Origin: RHKX01 sp964641695
GTDB taxonomy: Bacteria; Actinomycetota; Thermoleophilia; Solirubrobacterales; 70-9
Assembly: GCA_964641695.1 (NCBI GenBank)
Contig: CAZXKG010000007.1
Location: 1-50,061, forward strand
DNA: 50,061 bases
Direction of reading: 5' to 3'
Part shown: piece after piece, positions 32,017 to 39,895 of the stretch
How the letters are laid out: each line of letters begins with the position of its first letter
Numbering within the stretch: position 1 is the first letter of the stretch
Notes under the pieces: generated by a model
What the model was told of the DNA's origin: nothing
The model's input: only the letters and a program-made list of their open reading frames with translations
Database searches by the model: none
Program-made: the position numbers and the translations under genes

Positions 32017-32955
32017 ATGGCGGGCGGCACCGACAGTCATGGGGAGAGCGGCAAGGCGATCCTCGCGGCCTTCCTGGCGAACATGGGGATCGCGGCCAGC
32101 AAGTTCGCCGGCTTCCTGATCACCGGGTCCTCCTCCTTGCTCGCTGAGGCGATCCACAGCGTCGCCGACTCGTCGAACCAGGGGTTGCTCTTCCTCGGTG
32201 GCAAGCGGGCCCAGCGGCCTGCGAGCGAGCTGCACCCCTTCGGGTTCGGCCGCAGCCGCTACTTCTGGTCGTTCGTCGTCGCGATCGTCCTCTTCAGCGT
32301 CGGCGGGCTCTTCGCGATCTACGAGGGCTGGCACAAGATCAGCCACCCGGAGGAGCTCAGCTCACCGGCTGTCGCGTTCGTGATCCTCGGGCTGGCGTTC
32401 GTCTTCGAGGCGTTCGCGTTGCGGACGGCGATGCGACACGCCCGCCCGCTCCGAGGCGATCACTCGTGGATGCAGTACATCCGCCGTTCACGCAGCCCGG
32501 AGTTCCCCGTACTGCTGGTCGAGGACAGCGCGGCGCTGACCGGCCTCGTCTTCGCGCTGCTCGGAGTCGCCGTCGCCCAGATCACCGGCAACCCCGTCTT
32601 CGACGGGATCGGGACGCTGGCGATCGGCATCCTCCTCGTCCTCGTCGGGATCTTCCTGGCGATCGAGATGCAGAGCCTGCTCCTCGGCGAGTCGGCACTA
32701 CCCGAGCAGCAGGAGACGATCCTCGCCGAGGTCGCCGCCTGCCCCGGGATCGCGAAGCTGATCCACATGAAGACCCAGCACCTGGGTCCGGACGACCTCC
32801 TGGTCGCGCTCAAGGTCGACTTCGAACCCGGCACCACCCTCGCGGACGCCGCCGAGGTGATCAACGACTGCGAGGCGCGGATTCGATCCGCTGTTCCGGT
32901 TGCGACCCGGATCTACGTAGAGCCCGCCGCCGCCAGCGACGCCCCACCCAACTAG
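32017..32955 (+). CDS. Cation diffusion facilitator (CDF) transporter, second copy
   Basis: A 312-residue divalent cation exporter. Metal-site motifs: EAIHSVADSSNQ (TM2, about 45-56), HPFGFGRSRYFWSF (after TM2) and LVEDSAALTGLVFALLG (TM5, about 167-183). An SRSPEFPVLLVEDSAA stretch marks the ZitB/YdfM-like group distinct from the CDF at 10 kb. C-terminal cytoplasmic domain contains KLIHMKTQHLGPDDLLVALKVDF. Probably monocistronic and leaderless; a 78-bp repeat array starts nine bases after its stop. Confidence 0.92.
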   Translation: MAGGTDSHGESGKAILAAFLANMGIAASKFAGFLITGSSSLLAEAIHSVADSSNQGLLFLGGKRAQRPASELHPFGFGRSRYFWSFVVAIVLFSVGGLFAIYEGWHKISHPEELSSPAVAFVILGLAFVFEAFALRTAMRHARPLRGDHSWMQYIRRSRSPEFPVLLVEDSAALTGLVFALLGVAVAQITGNPVFDGIGTLAIGILLVLVGIFLAIEMQSLLLGESALPEQQETILAEVAACPGIAKLIHMKTQHLGPDDLLVALKVDFEPGTTLADAAEVINDCEARIRSAVPVATRIYVEPAAASDAPPN

Positions 32956-32963
32956 AGACTCTC

Positions 32964-33212
32964 GCCCCTGCTTCCAATATCGGAGGGCAACCGGCGGAAC
33001 CGGACGGGCGAAGCCCGGAGGATTCCGACGGCAGTAGTTCGGCCCCTGCTTCCAATATCGGAGGGCAACCGGCGGAACCGGACGGGCGAAGCCCGGNNNN
33101 NNNNNNNNNNNNNNNNNNNNNNNNNNNNNNNNNNNNNNNNNNNNNNNNNNNNNNNNNNNNNNNNNNNNNNNNNNNNNNNNNNNNNNNNNNNNNNNNAGGA
33201 TTCCGACGGCAG
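32964..33212. repeat. 78-bp tandem repeat array (family 3), interrupted by a gap
   Basis: Units begin at 32964 and 33042 (78-base period); a partial end of a unit resumes after the gap at 33197. Each contains GGGCAACCGGCGGAACC, the hairpin CGGGC-GAA-GCCCG and GGAGGATTCC. It lies between convergent genes and runs up to the stop codon of the flavoprotein gene at 33213. Confidence 0.8.
33097..33196. other. Assembly gap (100 N) inside the 78-bp array
   Basis: Flanks join exactly in repeat phase (GCCCGG then AGGATTCC), so the true missing length should be a whole multiple of 78, possibly zero. Confidence 0.9.
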
Positions 33213-34928
33213 TTATCTGGCTGCGCGCCTACGCAGCCGACCTCGCAAGCCCGCGCCCCTCCTGCGGTCGCCGAGGATCCGCTGGGCGGCGTTGTGGCCT
33301 GATGCCGCCATCACCCCACCGCCTGGATGGGTGCCCGCGCCGCAGAGGTAGAGGCCCTCCAGTGGCGTCGCGTACTGGGCCAGGCCTGGGGCCGGGCGCA
33401 TGAAGGCCATCTGCGCGATGTCCTGCTCGCCCTGGAAGATCGAGCCGTCGACCAGGCCGAAGATCTCCTCCAGGTCCGGCGGGGCGAGGACCTCGCGCTC
33501 GAGGATCGCGTCGGGGAGGTTGGGTGCGAACTTCGCCATGTGCGAGATGCACGTATCGGCGTACTTCTCGCGTGAGCCCTGCGGCCACTGCTCGGCGGCG
33601 GTCGGCCCGTACTGGGTGAACATGGTCGCGATCCAGCGATCGTCGTCGGTGAGCGAGGCGTCGATCGAGGAGGGGACCTCCATCTCGACGTACGGGTTCT
33701 CGGCCGGCACGCCGCGGACCGCGTCCTGCCAGGCCTGTTCGAGGTACTGCAGGGACGGGCAGTAGTTGATCCCCGCGGTCAGCAGGTGCTTGGCCTCCTC
33801 GTCGGTGACCCCTTCGTAGTGGGGGGCCTCGCTGAGCACCATGTTGACCTTCACCGAGGCGCCCCGGGTGCGGTAGTTGCGCATGTCCCCGGCGACCTCG
33901 TCGGGGAAGTTCTCGGCGCCCGCGAGGTCGAGGATCGTCGTCTTCGGGTGTGCCCCGGAGGCGACGATCGGCGCCCGCAGGACCGTGCCGTCGGCGAGGG
34001 TGACCCCCGTGACCCTGCCGCCGATCGAGTCGATCGAGGCGACCTCGGCTTCGGTGCGGATCTCTGCTCCGGATGCGCGGGCGCTGGCGGCGATCGCCTC
34101 GCTGATCGCGCCCATCCCGCCGATCACCTGACCCCAGGAGCCGACGTTCCCGTCGAGCTCGCCGAGGGCGTGGTGCAGGAGGTTGTAGGCGGTGCCGGGG
34201 GAGTAAGGCCCGGCCCAGACGCCGACCACGCCGGTGGAGGCGATCGAGCCCTTCAGGTAGTCGTTCTCGAAGAACCCGTCCAGCATGTCGCCGACCGACA
34301 TCGTGAAGATCCGGACCAGTTGCTCGACGTCGCGGCGCGGCATGCCCGCTATACGCCCCGCCTCCTTGAGGATCCCGACCACGTCCGTCGGTGCCTTGGA
34401 GCCGAGCGCCGGGGGCTGGCGGATCATCATCGGCCGGACGAAGTCGGCGGCCATGAAGAGCAGGTCCTCGAACTCGACGTAGCGCTCGGCGTCCTTGCGC
34501 GAGAACTTCGCGATCGACTCGGCGGTCTTGGTCACGTCGTCGTGGAAGATGATCGGCCCGTCGGGGGTGATCGCCGCGTAGGCCGGATCGAGGGGGTAGG
34601 CGCGGTAGCCGTAGCGCTTCAGCTCCAGGTCCTCGACGACCTTCGGCTGCAGCATCGAGACGACGTAGGAGCAACGCGAGACGCGGGCGCCGGGCCAGAC
34701 CTCCTCGGTCACGCAGGCCCCGCCGAGGATGTGGCGCCGTTCGAGGATCAGGGTGCGAAGGCCCGCCTTCGCCAGGTAGGCGCCGGTGGTCAGGCCGTTG
34801 TGGCCCCCGCCGACGACGATCGCGTCCCAGGATCCCCCGCCGGTGGCCGGCCCTCCTCCGGCTGCGGACGCTGAAGCGGCGCCGTTGGTCGATGCAGTCG
34901 AAGACGTCGAACCGGAGGCTGCTTCCAT
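33213..34928 (-). CDS. FAD-dependent oxidoreductase (PYROXD2/CrtI-like), copy 1
   Basis: A 571-residue flavoprotein. After a Ser/Ala/Gly-rich N-terminal tail (about 1-33) comes the dinucleotide motif DAIVVGGGHNGLTTGAYLAKAG (about 36-57), LERRHILGGACVTEEVWPGARVSRCSYVVSMLQP and the C-terminal FAD motif LYLCGAGTHPGGGVMAASGHNAAQRIL. It belongs to the phytoene-desaturase-like group typified by PYROXD2, not to true carotenoid desaturases. It is clearly paralogous to the protein at 41185. A TTAGCT -10 box 7 bases before ATG 34928 and the shared operator upstream put it in the amine regulon. Reaction not known; amine or alcohol oxidation is inference. Confidence 0.88.
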   Translation of the reverse strand: MEAASGSTSSTASTNGAASASAAGGGPATGGGSWDAIVVGGGHNGLTTGAYLAKAGLRTLILERRHILGGACVTEEVWPGARVSRCSYVVSMLQPKVVEDLELKRYGYRAYPLDPAYAAITPDGPIIFHDDVTKTAESIAKFSRKDAERYVEFEDLLFMAADFVRPMMIRQPPALGSKAPTDVVGILKEAGRIAGMPRRDVEQLVRIFTMSVGDMLDGFFENDYLKGSIASTGVVGVWAGPYSPGTAYNLLHHALGELDGNVGSWGQVIGGMGAISEAIAASARASGAEIRTEAEVASIDSIGGRVTGVTLADGTVLRAPIVASGAHPKTTILDLAGAENFPDEVAGDMRNYRTRGASVKVNMVLSEAPHYEGVTDEEAKHLLTAGINYCPSLQYLEQAWQDAVRGVPAENPYVEMEVPSSIDASLTDDDRWIATMFTQYGPTAAEQWPQGSREKYADTCISHMAKFAPNLPDAILEREVLAPPDLEEIFGLVDGSIFQGEQDIAQMAFMRPAPGLAQYATPLEGLYLCGAGTHPGGGVMAASGHNAAQRILGDRRRGAGLRGRLRRRAAR

Positions 34929-34935
34929 GCGGTGA

Positions 34936-34954
34936 AGCTAACAGATCGTATGAT
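34936..34954. promoter_or_regulatory. Divergent promoter elements, flavoprotein / aminotransferase
   Basis: TTAGCT on the minus strand (34936-34941) lies 7 bases before ATG 34928. TATGAT on the plus strand (34949-34954) touches the operator and would start transcription near 34961. Confidence 0.4.
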
Positions 34955-34969
34955 TGACTACAAGGTCAA
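34954..34969. promoter_or_regulatory. Shared operator, copy 1
   Basis: TTGAC-TACAAG-GTCAA, a 5-base inverted repeat with 6-base centre. The 14-base core TGACTACAAGGTCA recurs at 39838 and 43543. Here it covers the likely start point of the aminotransferase transcript and the -35 region of the flavoprotein gene. Confidence 0.75.
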
Positions 34970-34997
34970 GTCCGCATCCGGAATACACTCGGGATCC

Positions 34998-36365
34998 ATG
35001 ACTGATCTCCAAACCCGCGCGAAGCAGCACCTGATGCTGCATTTCTCCGACATGTCAGTGGCGGCCGAGGACATCCCCGTTCTCGTCCGGGGGGAGGGAT
35101 GTCACATCTTCGATGACCTCGGCAACCGCTACATCGATGGCCTCTCGGGCCTCTACTGCACCAATCTCGGCCACTCGCACGGTGAGGAGGTCGGCGCGGC
35201 CGCGGCGGGGCAGATGGCCGCGCTGCCGTTCACGACGAACTGGACCACCGCCCATCCGCCCTCGATCGACTTGGCGAGCAAGCTGGCCGAGCTCGCTCCC
35301 GAGGGGATGCAGCGCACCTTCTTCACCTCCGGTGGCTCGGAGGCGGTCGAATCGGCCTACAAGCTCGCGATCCAGTGGCACCAGGCGAACGGGGAGCCGC
35401 AGCGGCGCAAGGTGATCGCCCGCAACAACGCCTACCACGGGGTCTCGCTCGGCGCCCTCTCGTTCACGGGCATCCCCGTCTGCCGGACGCCGTTCGAGCC
35501 GATGGCGGTGCCGACCCGGCACGTCTCCTCGACCAACGCCTACCGGCATCCCGAGGGTGCCGAGGAGGCTGCGTTCACCAAGGCGCTGCTGGCCGAGGTC
35601 GAGGAGGTGATCGAGTTCGAGCGCCCCGAGACGATCGCGATGATGATCATGGAGCCGGTCCAGAACGCGGGCGGCTCGATCACGCCGCCGGCGGGGTACT
35701 GGGACGGCCTGCGCGAGATCTGCGACCGGTACGGGATCCTGCTGGTCTCCGACGAGGTGATCTGCGCCTACGGGCGGATCGGCGATTGGTTCGGAGCGCA
35801 GCGCCTCGGCTCCCAGCCGGACATGATCACCTTCGCCAAGGGGCTCACCGGCGCCCACTTCTCGATGGGCGGGCTGCTGATGGCCGAGCGGGTGGCCGAG
35901 CCCTTCCTCACCGGCAAGGCCGACTACCTGCACGGGATCACGTTCGGCGGCCACCCCGTCGGCTCCGCGATCGCGCTGAAGGTGATCGAGATCATGGAGC
36001 GCGAGGAGATCCTCGCCAACGTGACCGCCAACGAGCCGAGGGCGCGTGAGCTGCTCGAGGGCCTCAAGGACATCCCGATCGTCGGGGACGTCCGCGGCAT
36101 GGGGCACTTCTTCGCGATCGAGGTCGTCAAGGACCAGGAGACGAGGGAGGAGCTGACCGAGGAGGAGGCCAACTGGCTGCTCAAGGACGTCCTCTCCGAC
36201 CGGCTCTTCGAGAAGGGGCTGATCTGCCGCCTCGACGACCGCGCCGAGCCGATCGTCCAGATCGCGCCGCCGCTGATCGCGGACGCGGGGTTGTTCGAGG
36301 AGATCACCGAGATCCTCAGGGACGGGCTCACCCACGCGGCGGAGCGCCTCGAGGCAGGTAAGTAG
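34998..36365 (+). CDS. Class III (omega) aminotransferase, polyamine/beta-alanine type
   Basis: A 455-residue PLP enzyme. Family blocks: CHIFDDLGNRYIDGLSGLYCTNLGHSH (about 34-60), FFTSGGSEAVESAYKLA (about 112-128, phosphate site), NNAYHGVSLGALSFTG, LLVSDEVICAYGRIGDWFG (Asp to pyridine N) and ITFAKGLTGAHFSMGG with the Schiff-base Lys (about 281). The ending resembles putrescine/spermidine-pyruvate transaminases (SpuC type) and beta-alanine-pyruvate transaminases. Start at ATG 34998 is preferred over 34932 because the earlier start lies before the TATGAT box and operator. Confidence 0.9.
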   Translation: MTDLQTRAKQHLMLHFSDMSVAAEDIPVLVRGEGCHIFDDLGNRYIDGLSGLYCTNLGHSHGEEVGAAAAGQMAALPFTTNWTTAHPPSIDLASKLAELAPEGMQRTFFTSGGSEAVESAYKLAIQWHQANGEPQRRKVIARNNAYHGVSLGALSFTGIPVCRTPFEPMAVPTRHVSSTNAYRHPEGAEEAAFTKALLAEVEEVIEFERPETIAMMIMEPVQNAGGSITPPAGYWDGLREICDRYGILLVSDEVICAYGRIGDWFGAQRLGSQPDMITFAKGLTGAHFSMGGLLMAERVAEPFLTGKADYLHGITFGGHPVGSAIALKVIEIMEREEILANVTANEPRARELLEGLKDIPIVGDVRGMGHFFAIEVVKDQETREELTEEEANWLLKDVLSDRLFEKGLICRLDDRAEPIVQIAPPLIADAGLFEEITEILRDGLTHAAERLEAGK

Positions 36366-36395
36366 GCCAAACGAGGCTGAACCGGGCTCGGTTTA

Positions 36396-36428
36396 CGACA
36401 TCGCCTTCGATAATCGAAGGCGATGTCG
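36396..36428. terminator. Perfect 15-bp hairpin between convergent genes (dispersed element, copy 1)
   Basis: CGACATCGCCTTCGA-TAA-TCGAAGGCGATGTCG. It lies 30 bases after the aminotransferase stop and next to the stop of the acyl-CoA synthetase, so it can act as a two-way terminator. A near copy sits at 49431. Confidence 0.65.
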
Positions 36429-36429
36429 C

Positions 36430-38565
36430 CTAGCGCGCCGCATGCCCGGCCTTCAACGCGAGCGCGTCGACGGCGACGGCCCCGTCCGGCCCGGCGATCA
36501 GGGGGTTCAGCTCCAGCAGCGCCAGGCCGGCGTCGAGCAGCGCGTTCCCGGCCGCGGCCGCAGCGTTCGCGACCGCCCCGAGATCGACCGCCGCGCCGCC
36601 GCGCTCGCCGAGCAGCAGCGGGGCGCCGCGCAACGAGCGCAAGGCCGCCTCGACCCGCGCCGGCGGGGCGGGGAGGGGGACGACCACGACGTCGGCGAGG
36701 GTCTCGGTCCAGATGCCGCCGAGCCCGATCACGAGCGCGGGCACGACGGCGTCGGATCGGGCGGCCACGATCAGCTCCAGCCCCGGGTCGGCTTGCCTTT
36801 CGATCAGAAGCCGCGCGCCGGCGGGCGCTCCCTCGAGGCTCCCCAGCGTGAGGGCCGCCGCTCGTACGGCCTCTGCCGAGGCGAGGCCCAGGGCGACCGC
36901 GCCGATGTCGCTCTTGTGCCGGAGCAGGGGGGAGGTGAGCTTCGCGACCACCGTTCCGCCGAGCTCCTCCCAGGCGGCCACCGCGCCGTCGTCGTCCGTC
37001 ACCACCCTGCCGTCCGGGACCGGGATCCCGTGCTCCGCGATCAGCGCCTTGGCCTCCGCCTCCCCGAGCCAGCTCGCGCCGTCCGGGTGACCGGGGCCGG
37101 GGCCGGGGCTCCGGCCCGACCCGGCTCGCCGAGCCGCCGCGGCGATCTCGCGCAGCCGCTCCGGGTCGCCGGGAGGGCGTCGAAGCTCGCGAGCGCACTT
37201 CACCGCGGTGGCGATCCCGCGGATCGCCGGGATCCTGCGTTCGGCGAGCTCGAGGATCTGCGCCTCGCCGATCAGGTCGGGAAGGGTGGACGCCATCAGG
37301 ACGGCCGCGTTCGTGATCGCGGCACCGTCGGCGAGGCCGCCGCGGGTCTCCCGCCATCCCGGCTCCGACTCCTCGGAGAGCTCCTCCGGCGTGTCGTGGA
37401 AGATCAGCAGCTGATCGATCGCCTCGTCGTCACCGACCGTGCGGACGATCTCCGCCAGCAGCTCCCGCTGCTCCCACAGCAGCGACGTGTAGTCGAGCGG
37501 GTTGCCGACCGTTGCCGCCTCCGGTAGCAGGGCGCGCAGCCGCTCCTCGGTGGCGGGCGCCAGGCGCGGCAGATCGAGGCCCAGCCGGTCGGCTTCGTCG
37601 GCGGCGATCCCCGAGTCGCCGCCGGAGCAGGTCAGGACCGCGGCGCCGCCGGACCCGCTCGGTCGGGCCCGCGGCTCGGCGAGGACGCGGGCCAGCTCGA
37701 GCAGCTCGTGCGGGTCGTCGGCCCAGCACGCCCCCGCCTCCTCGACGAACGCCTTGAACACGCGCTGATCTCCCGCCAGCGAACCGGTGTGCGCCGCCGC
37801 CGCCGCGGCTCCCGCGACCGACGTCCCGACCTTCAGCACTGCCACGCCGATGCCCCGCTCGGCGCAGCTCGCCAGCGCCCCGGCGAGCCGCTCGCCGTCC
37901 CCGTCCGACTCCAGGAACAGGGCGATCGAGCGCACGCCGTCACGCGCGGCCACGGCGCCCAGCCAGTCGCTGGCGTCGCAGACCGCCTGGTTGCCGGTCG
38001 AGACCACGGTGTGGAAGCGGATCCCCCGCCGCGAGCCGAGCGCGTTGACGGCGACGTTCCCGCTCTGGGAGATCAACGCCACCCCGCCGGCCGGGAGCGC
38101 CTGCACCGAGTCGCCCCAGATCCCGGCTCGCCCGACGAAGTCGATCACCCCGTTGCCGTTCGGGCCGCAGACGGGGAAGTCGGCGGCCACGGCTGCCTCG
38201 CGCAGGCGCCGCTCGAGCCCGCGGCCACCCTCGATCTCGCCGAAGCCGGCGGAGACGACGACCGCGCCGCCGCATCCGAGCGCCGCCGCCCGCCCGATCA
38301 CCTCCGGCACGCCCGCGGCCGGGATCGAGACGCCGACCGCGTCCACGGGCCCGGGAAGATCGTCCAGGGTCGGCACGCAGGGGATCCCGCGGATCGCGTC
38401 GCGCTTCGGGTTGACCCCCCAGAGCTCGCCGTCGAAGCCGAGCCGCTCCAGGTTGCGCAGGATCGTGTCGCCGTAGGAGCCGGCTCGATCGCTGGCGCCG
38501 ACCACGGCGATCGACCGTGGTGCGATCAAGCGGTCGAGCCGGTTCCTCCCCTTCATCGACATCAT
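36430..38565 (-). CDS. ADP-forming acyl-CoA synthetase (acetate-CoA ligase family, fused subunits)
   Basis: A 711-residue protein with the order: CoA-binding domain (SIAVVGASDRAGSYGDTILRNL, about 14-35), succinyl-CoA-ligase-like domain with the AHTGSLAGDQRVFKAF block near residue 262, and a C-terminal ATP-grasp domain (LIAEHGIPVPDGRVVTDDDGA, then VVAKLTSPLLRHKSDIGAVALGL, about 520-560). Such enzymes interconvert acyl-CoA and acid with ADP/ATP, so in a degradative cluster it could recover ATP from the acyl-CoA product, or activate an acid intermediate. The upstream ACAD gene is on the same strand 21 bases away; the two form an operon. Confidence 0.88.
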   Translation of the reverse strand: MMSMKGRNRLDRLIAPRSIAVVGASDRAGSYGDTILRNLERLGFDGELWGVNPKRDAIRGIPCVPTLDDLPGPVDAVGVSIPAAGVPEVIGRAAALGCGGAVVVSAGFGEIEGGRGLERRLREAAVAADFPVCGPNGNGVIDFVGRAGIWGDSVQALPAGGVALISQSGNVAVNALGSRRGIRFHTVVSTGNQAVCDASDWLGAVAARDGVRSIALFLESDGDGERLAGALASCAERGIGVAVLKVGTSVAGAAAAAAHTGSLAGDQRVFKAFVEEAGACWADDPHELLELARVLAEPRARPSGSGGAAVLTCSGGDSGIAADEADRLGLDLPRLAPATEERLRALLPEAATVGNPLDYTSLLWEQRELLAEIVRTVGDDEAIDQLLIFHDTPEELSEESEPGWRETRGGLADGAAITNAAVLMASTLPDLIGEAQILELAERRIPAIRGIATAVKCARELRRPPGDPERLREIAAAARRAGSGRSPGPGPGHPDGASWLGEAEAKALIAEHGIPVPDGRVVTDDDGAVAAWEELGGTVVAKLTSPLLRHKSDIGAVALGLASAEAVRAAALTLGSLEGAPAGARLLIERQADPGLELIVAARSDAVVPALVIGLGGIWTETLADVVVVPLPAPPARVEAALRSLRGAPLLLGERGGAAVDLGAVANAAAAAGNALLDAGLALLELNPLIAGPDGAVAVDALALKAGHAAR

Positions 38566-38586
38566 CGACCCGGTCCCGCGAGCGCC

Positions 38587-39771
38587 CTAGTGGAGCAGTC
38601 GCTCCACGCCGCGCCTCTCCATGCCGCGAGCGATGATCAGCCGCTGGATCTCGCTCGTGCCCTCCCAGATCCGGTCCACGCGCAGCTCGCGCAGCATCCG
38701 CTCGGCCACGTTCGTGCGCAGGTACCCGCGCCCGCCGAACGCCTGCACGCAGCGGTCGGCGCAGCGCCATGCGGCCTCGCTGTTGAACAGCTTCGCCATC
38801 GATGCCTTGTTGTGGACGATCTTGCGGTCCGCGTCGGAGTCGGCCAGCTTCGCGACGGTGAACGCGAGGAGCCGTGCCGCCGCGGCGTCGGCGGCGGAGT
38901 CGGCGAGCGGGAAGGAGATCCCCTGGTAGTCGAAGATGCGTTCGCCGCCCTGGACCCGGTTCACCGCCCACTCGGTCGTCTCCTCGAGCAGCCGCCACAT
39001 CGCCCCTGCGCATCGTGCCGCGATCCCGAGCCGCTCCTCGACGAACCAGAGGCGTTGCAGCTCGTCGCCTCCACCGATCCCCCCGATCACGTCCGCCTCG
39101 GTCAACTCGACGTCGCGGAAGACGATCGTCGGGTGCCCGTCCGGGTACATGTGGGTGAACGGAGGATCGTCGACGATCTCGACCCCGGGCAGATCGCGTT
39201 CGATCACGAACAGCGTCGGCAGCTTGCGGTCGCCGTCGATCACGTTCGCCATCACGATGTAGACGGAGGCGACGTCGCCCGAGGTGACGAACCACTTCTC
39301 GGCGTTGAGCAGGTAGCCGTCCGCGGTCGGCAGGGCGGTGGCGACGATCTGACTCGGGTCGGAGCCGGCATCCGCCTCGGTCACGGCGTAGGCGTCGCGG
39401 ATCTCGCCGCGCAGCATCGGCTTCAGCCAGCGTTCGACGTGGGCCTCTTCAGCATGGAGCCAGACGTTGTAGGCGTTCGGTATGTGCCAGTGGATCGCGT
39501 TGGTGGAGCGGCCGAACTGCTCCTCGACCAGCGCCCACTCGAACGCCGACCAACCCTGACCGCCGTGCTCGGGGCGGTGCACGCCGCCGCAGAGGCCGCG
39601 CTCGGTCGCCTCACGCTTGACGTCGGCGACCACGTCCTCGGGAAGGCGGCCGCTCCGCCGCTCCGCCTCCTCCTCGAGCGGGAAGAGGATCTCCTCGGTG
39701 AAGGCCCGCGCCCGCGCCTGGATGTCGCGGGCCCGATCGTCGAGCTCGAAGGGAACGTCCGACTCCTGCAT
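38587..39771 (-). CDS. Acyl-CoA dehydrogenase
   Basis: A 394-residue flavoenzyme. Typical blocks: YAVTEADAGSDPSQI (about 126-140, FAD/substrate), WFVTSGDVASVYIVMA, QAFGGRGYLRTN and the C-terminal DRIWEGTSEIQRLIIARG, which contains the catalytic Glu (of the usual YEGT position). ATG 39771 is chosen since GAGGAGAGG precedes it; the earlier GTG at 39816 overlaps the -10 box. With the synthetase downstream it may process the acyl chain left after amine removal. The shared operator lies over its -35 region. Confidence 0.92.
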   Translation of the reverse strand: MQESDVPFELDDRARDIQARARAFTEEILFPLEEEAERRSGRLPEDVVADVKREATERGLCGGVHRPEHGGQGWSAFEWALVEEQFGRSTNAIHWHIPNAYNVWLHAEEAHVERWLKPMLRGEIRDAYAVTEADAGSDPSQIVATALPTADGYLLNAEKWFVTSGDVASVYIVMANVIDGDRKLPTLFVIERDLPGVEIVDDPPFTHMYPDGHPTIVFRDVELTEADVIGGIGGGDELQRLWFVEERLGIAARCAGAMWRLLEETTEWAVNRVQGGERIFDYQGISFPLADSAADAAAARLLAFTVAKLADSDADRKIVHNKASMAKLFNSEAAWRCADRCVQAFGGRGYLRTNVAERMLRELRVDRIWEGTSEIQRLIIARGMERRGVERLLH

Positions 39772-39814
39772 GGCCTCTCCTCGCTCAGCTTGGCTCACCC
39801 GGAACTTGACGGCC

Positions 39815-39820
39815 ACTCTA
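39815..39820 (-). promoter_or_regulatory. -10 box of the acyl-CoA dehydrogenase operon
   Basis: TAGAGT on the minus strand; TAGTCA (39838-39843), part of the operator, stands 17 bases upstream as a -35 box. A plus-strand TAACAT at 39819-39824 may serve the Rieske gene. Confidence 0.45.
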
Positions 39821-39836
39821 ACATGACATTGATCTT

Positions 39837-39852
39837 TTGACTACAAGGTCAA
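39837..39852. promoter_or_regulatory. Shared operator, copy 2
   Basis: TTGACTACAAGGTCAA, identical over 16 bases to copy 1, between the divergent acyl-CoA dehydrogenase and Rieske oxygenase genes. Confidence 0.78.
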
Positions 39853-39895
39853 GACAATCGATCTGGTCGATCCAGGGTCTCAAGGAGCAGCGCCG

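Noticed and set aside
33213..34928. Carotenoid (phytoene) desaturase function for the flavoprotein
   Set aside because: No crtB, crtE or other carotenoid gene is nearby, and the motifs fit the PYROXD2-like group.
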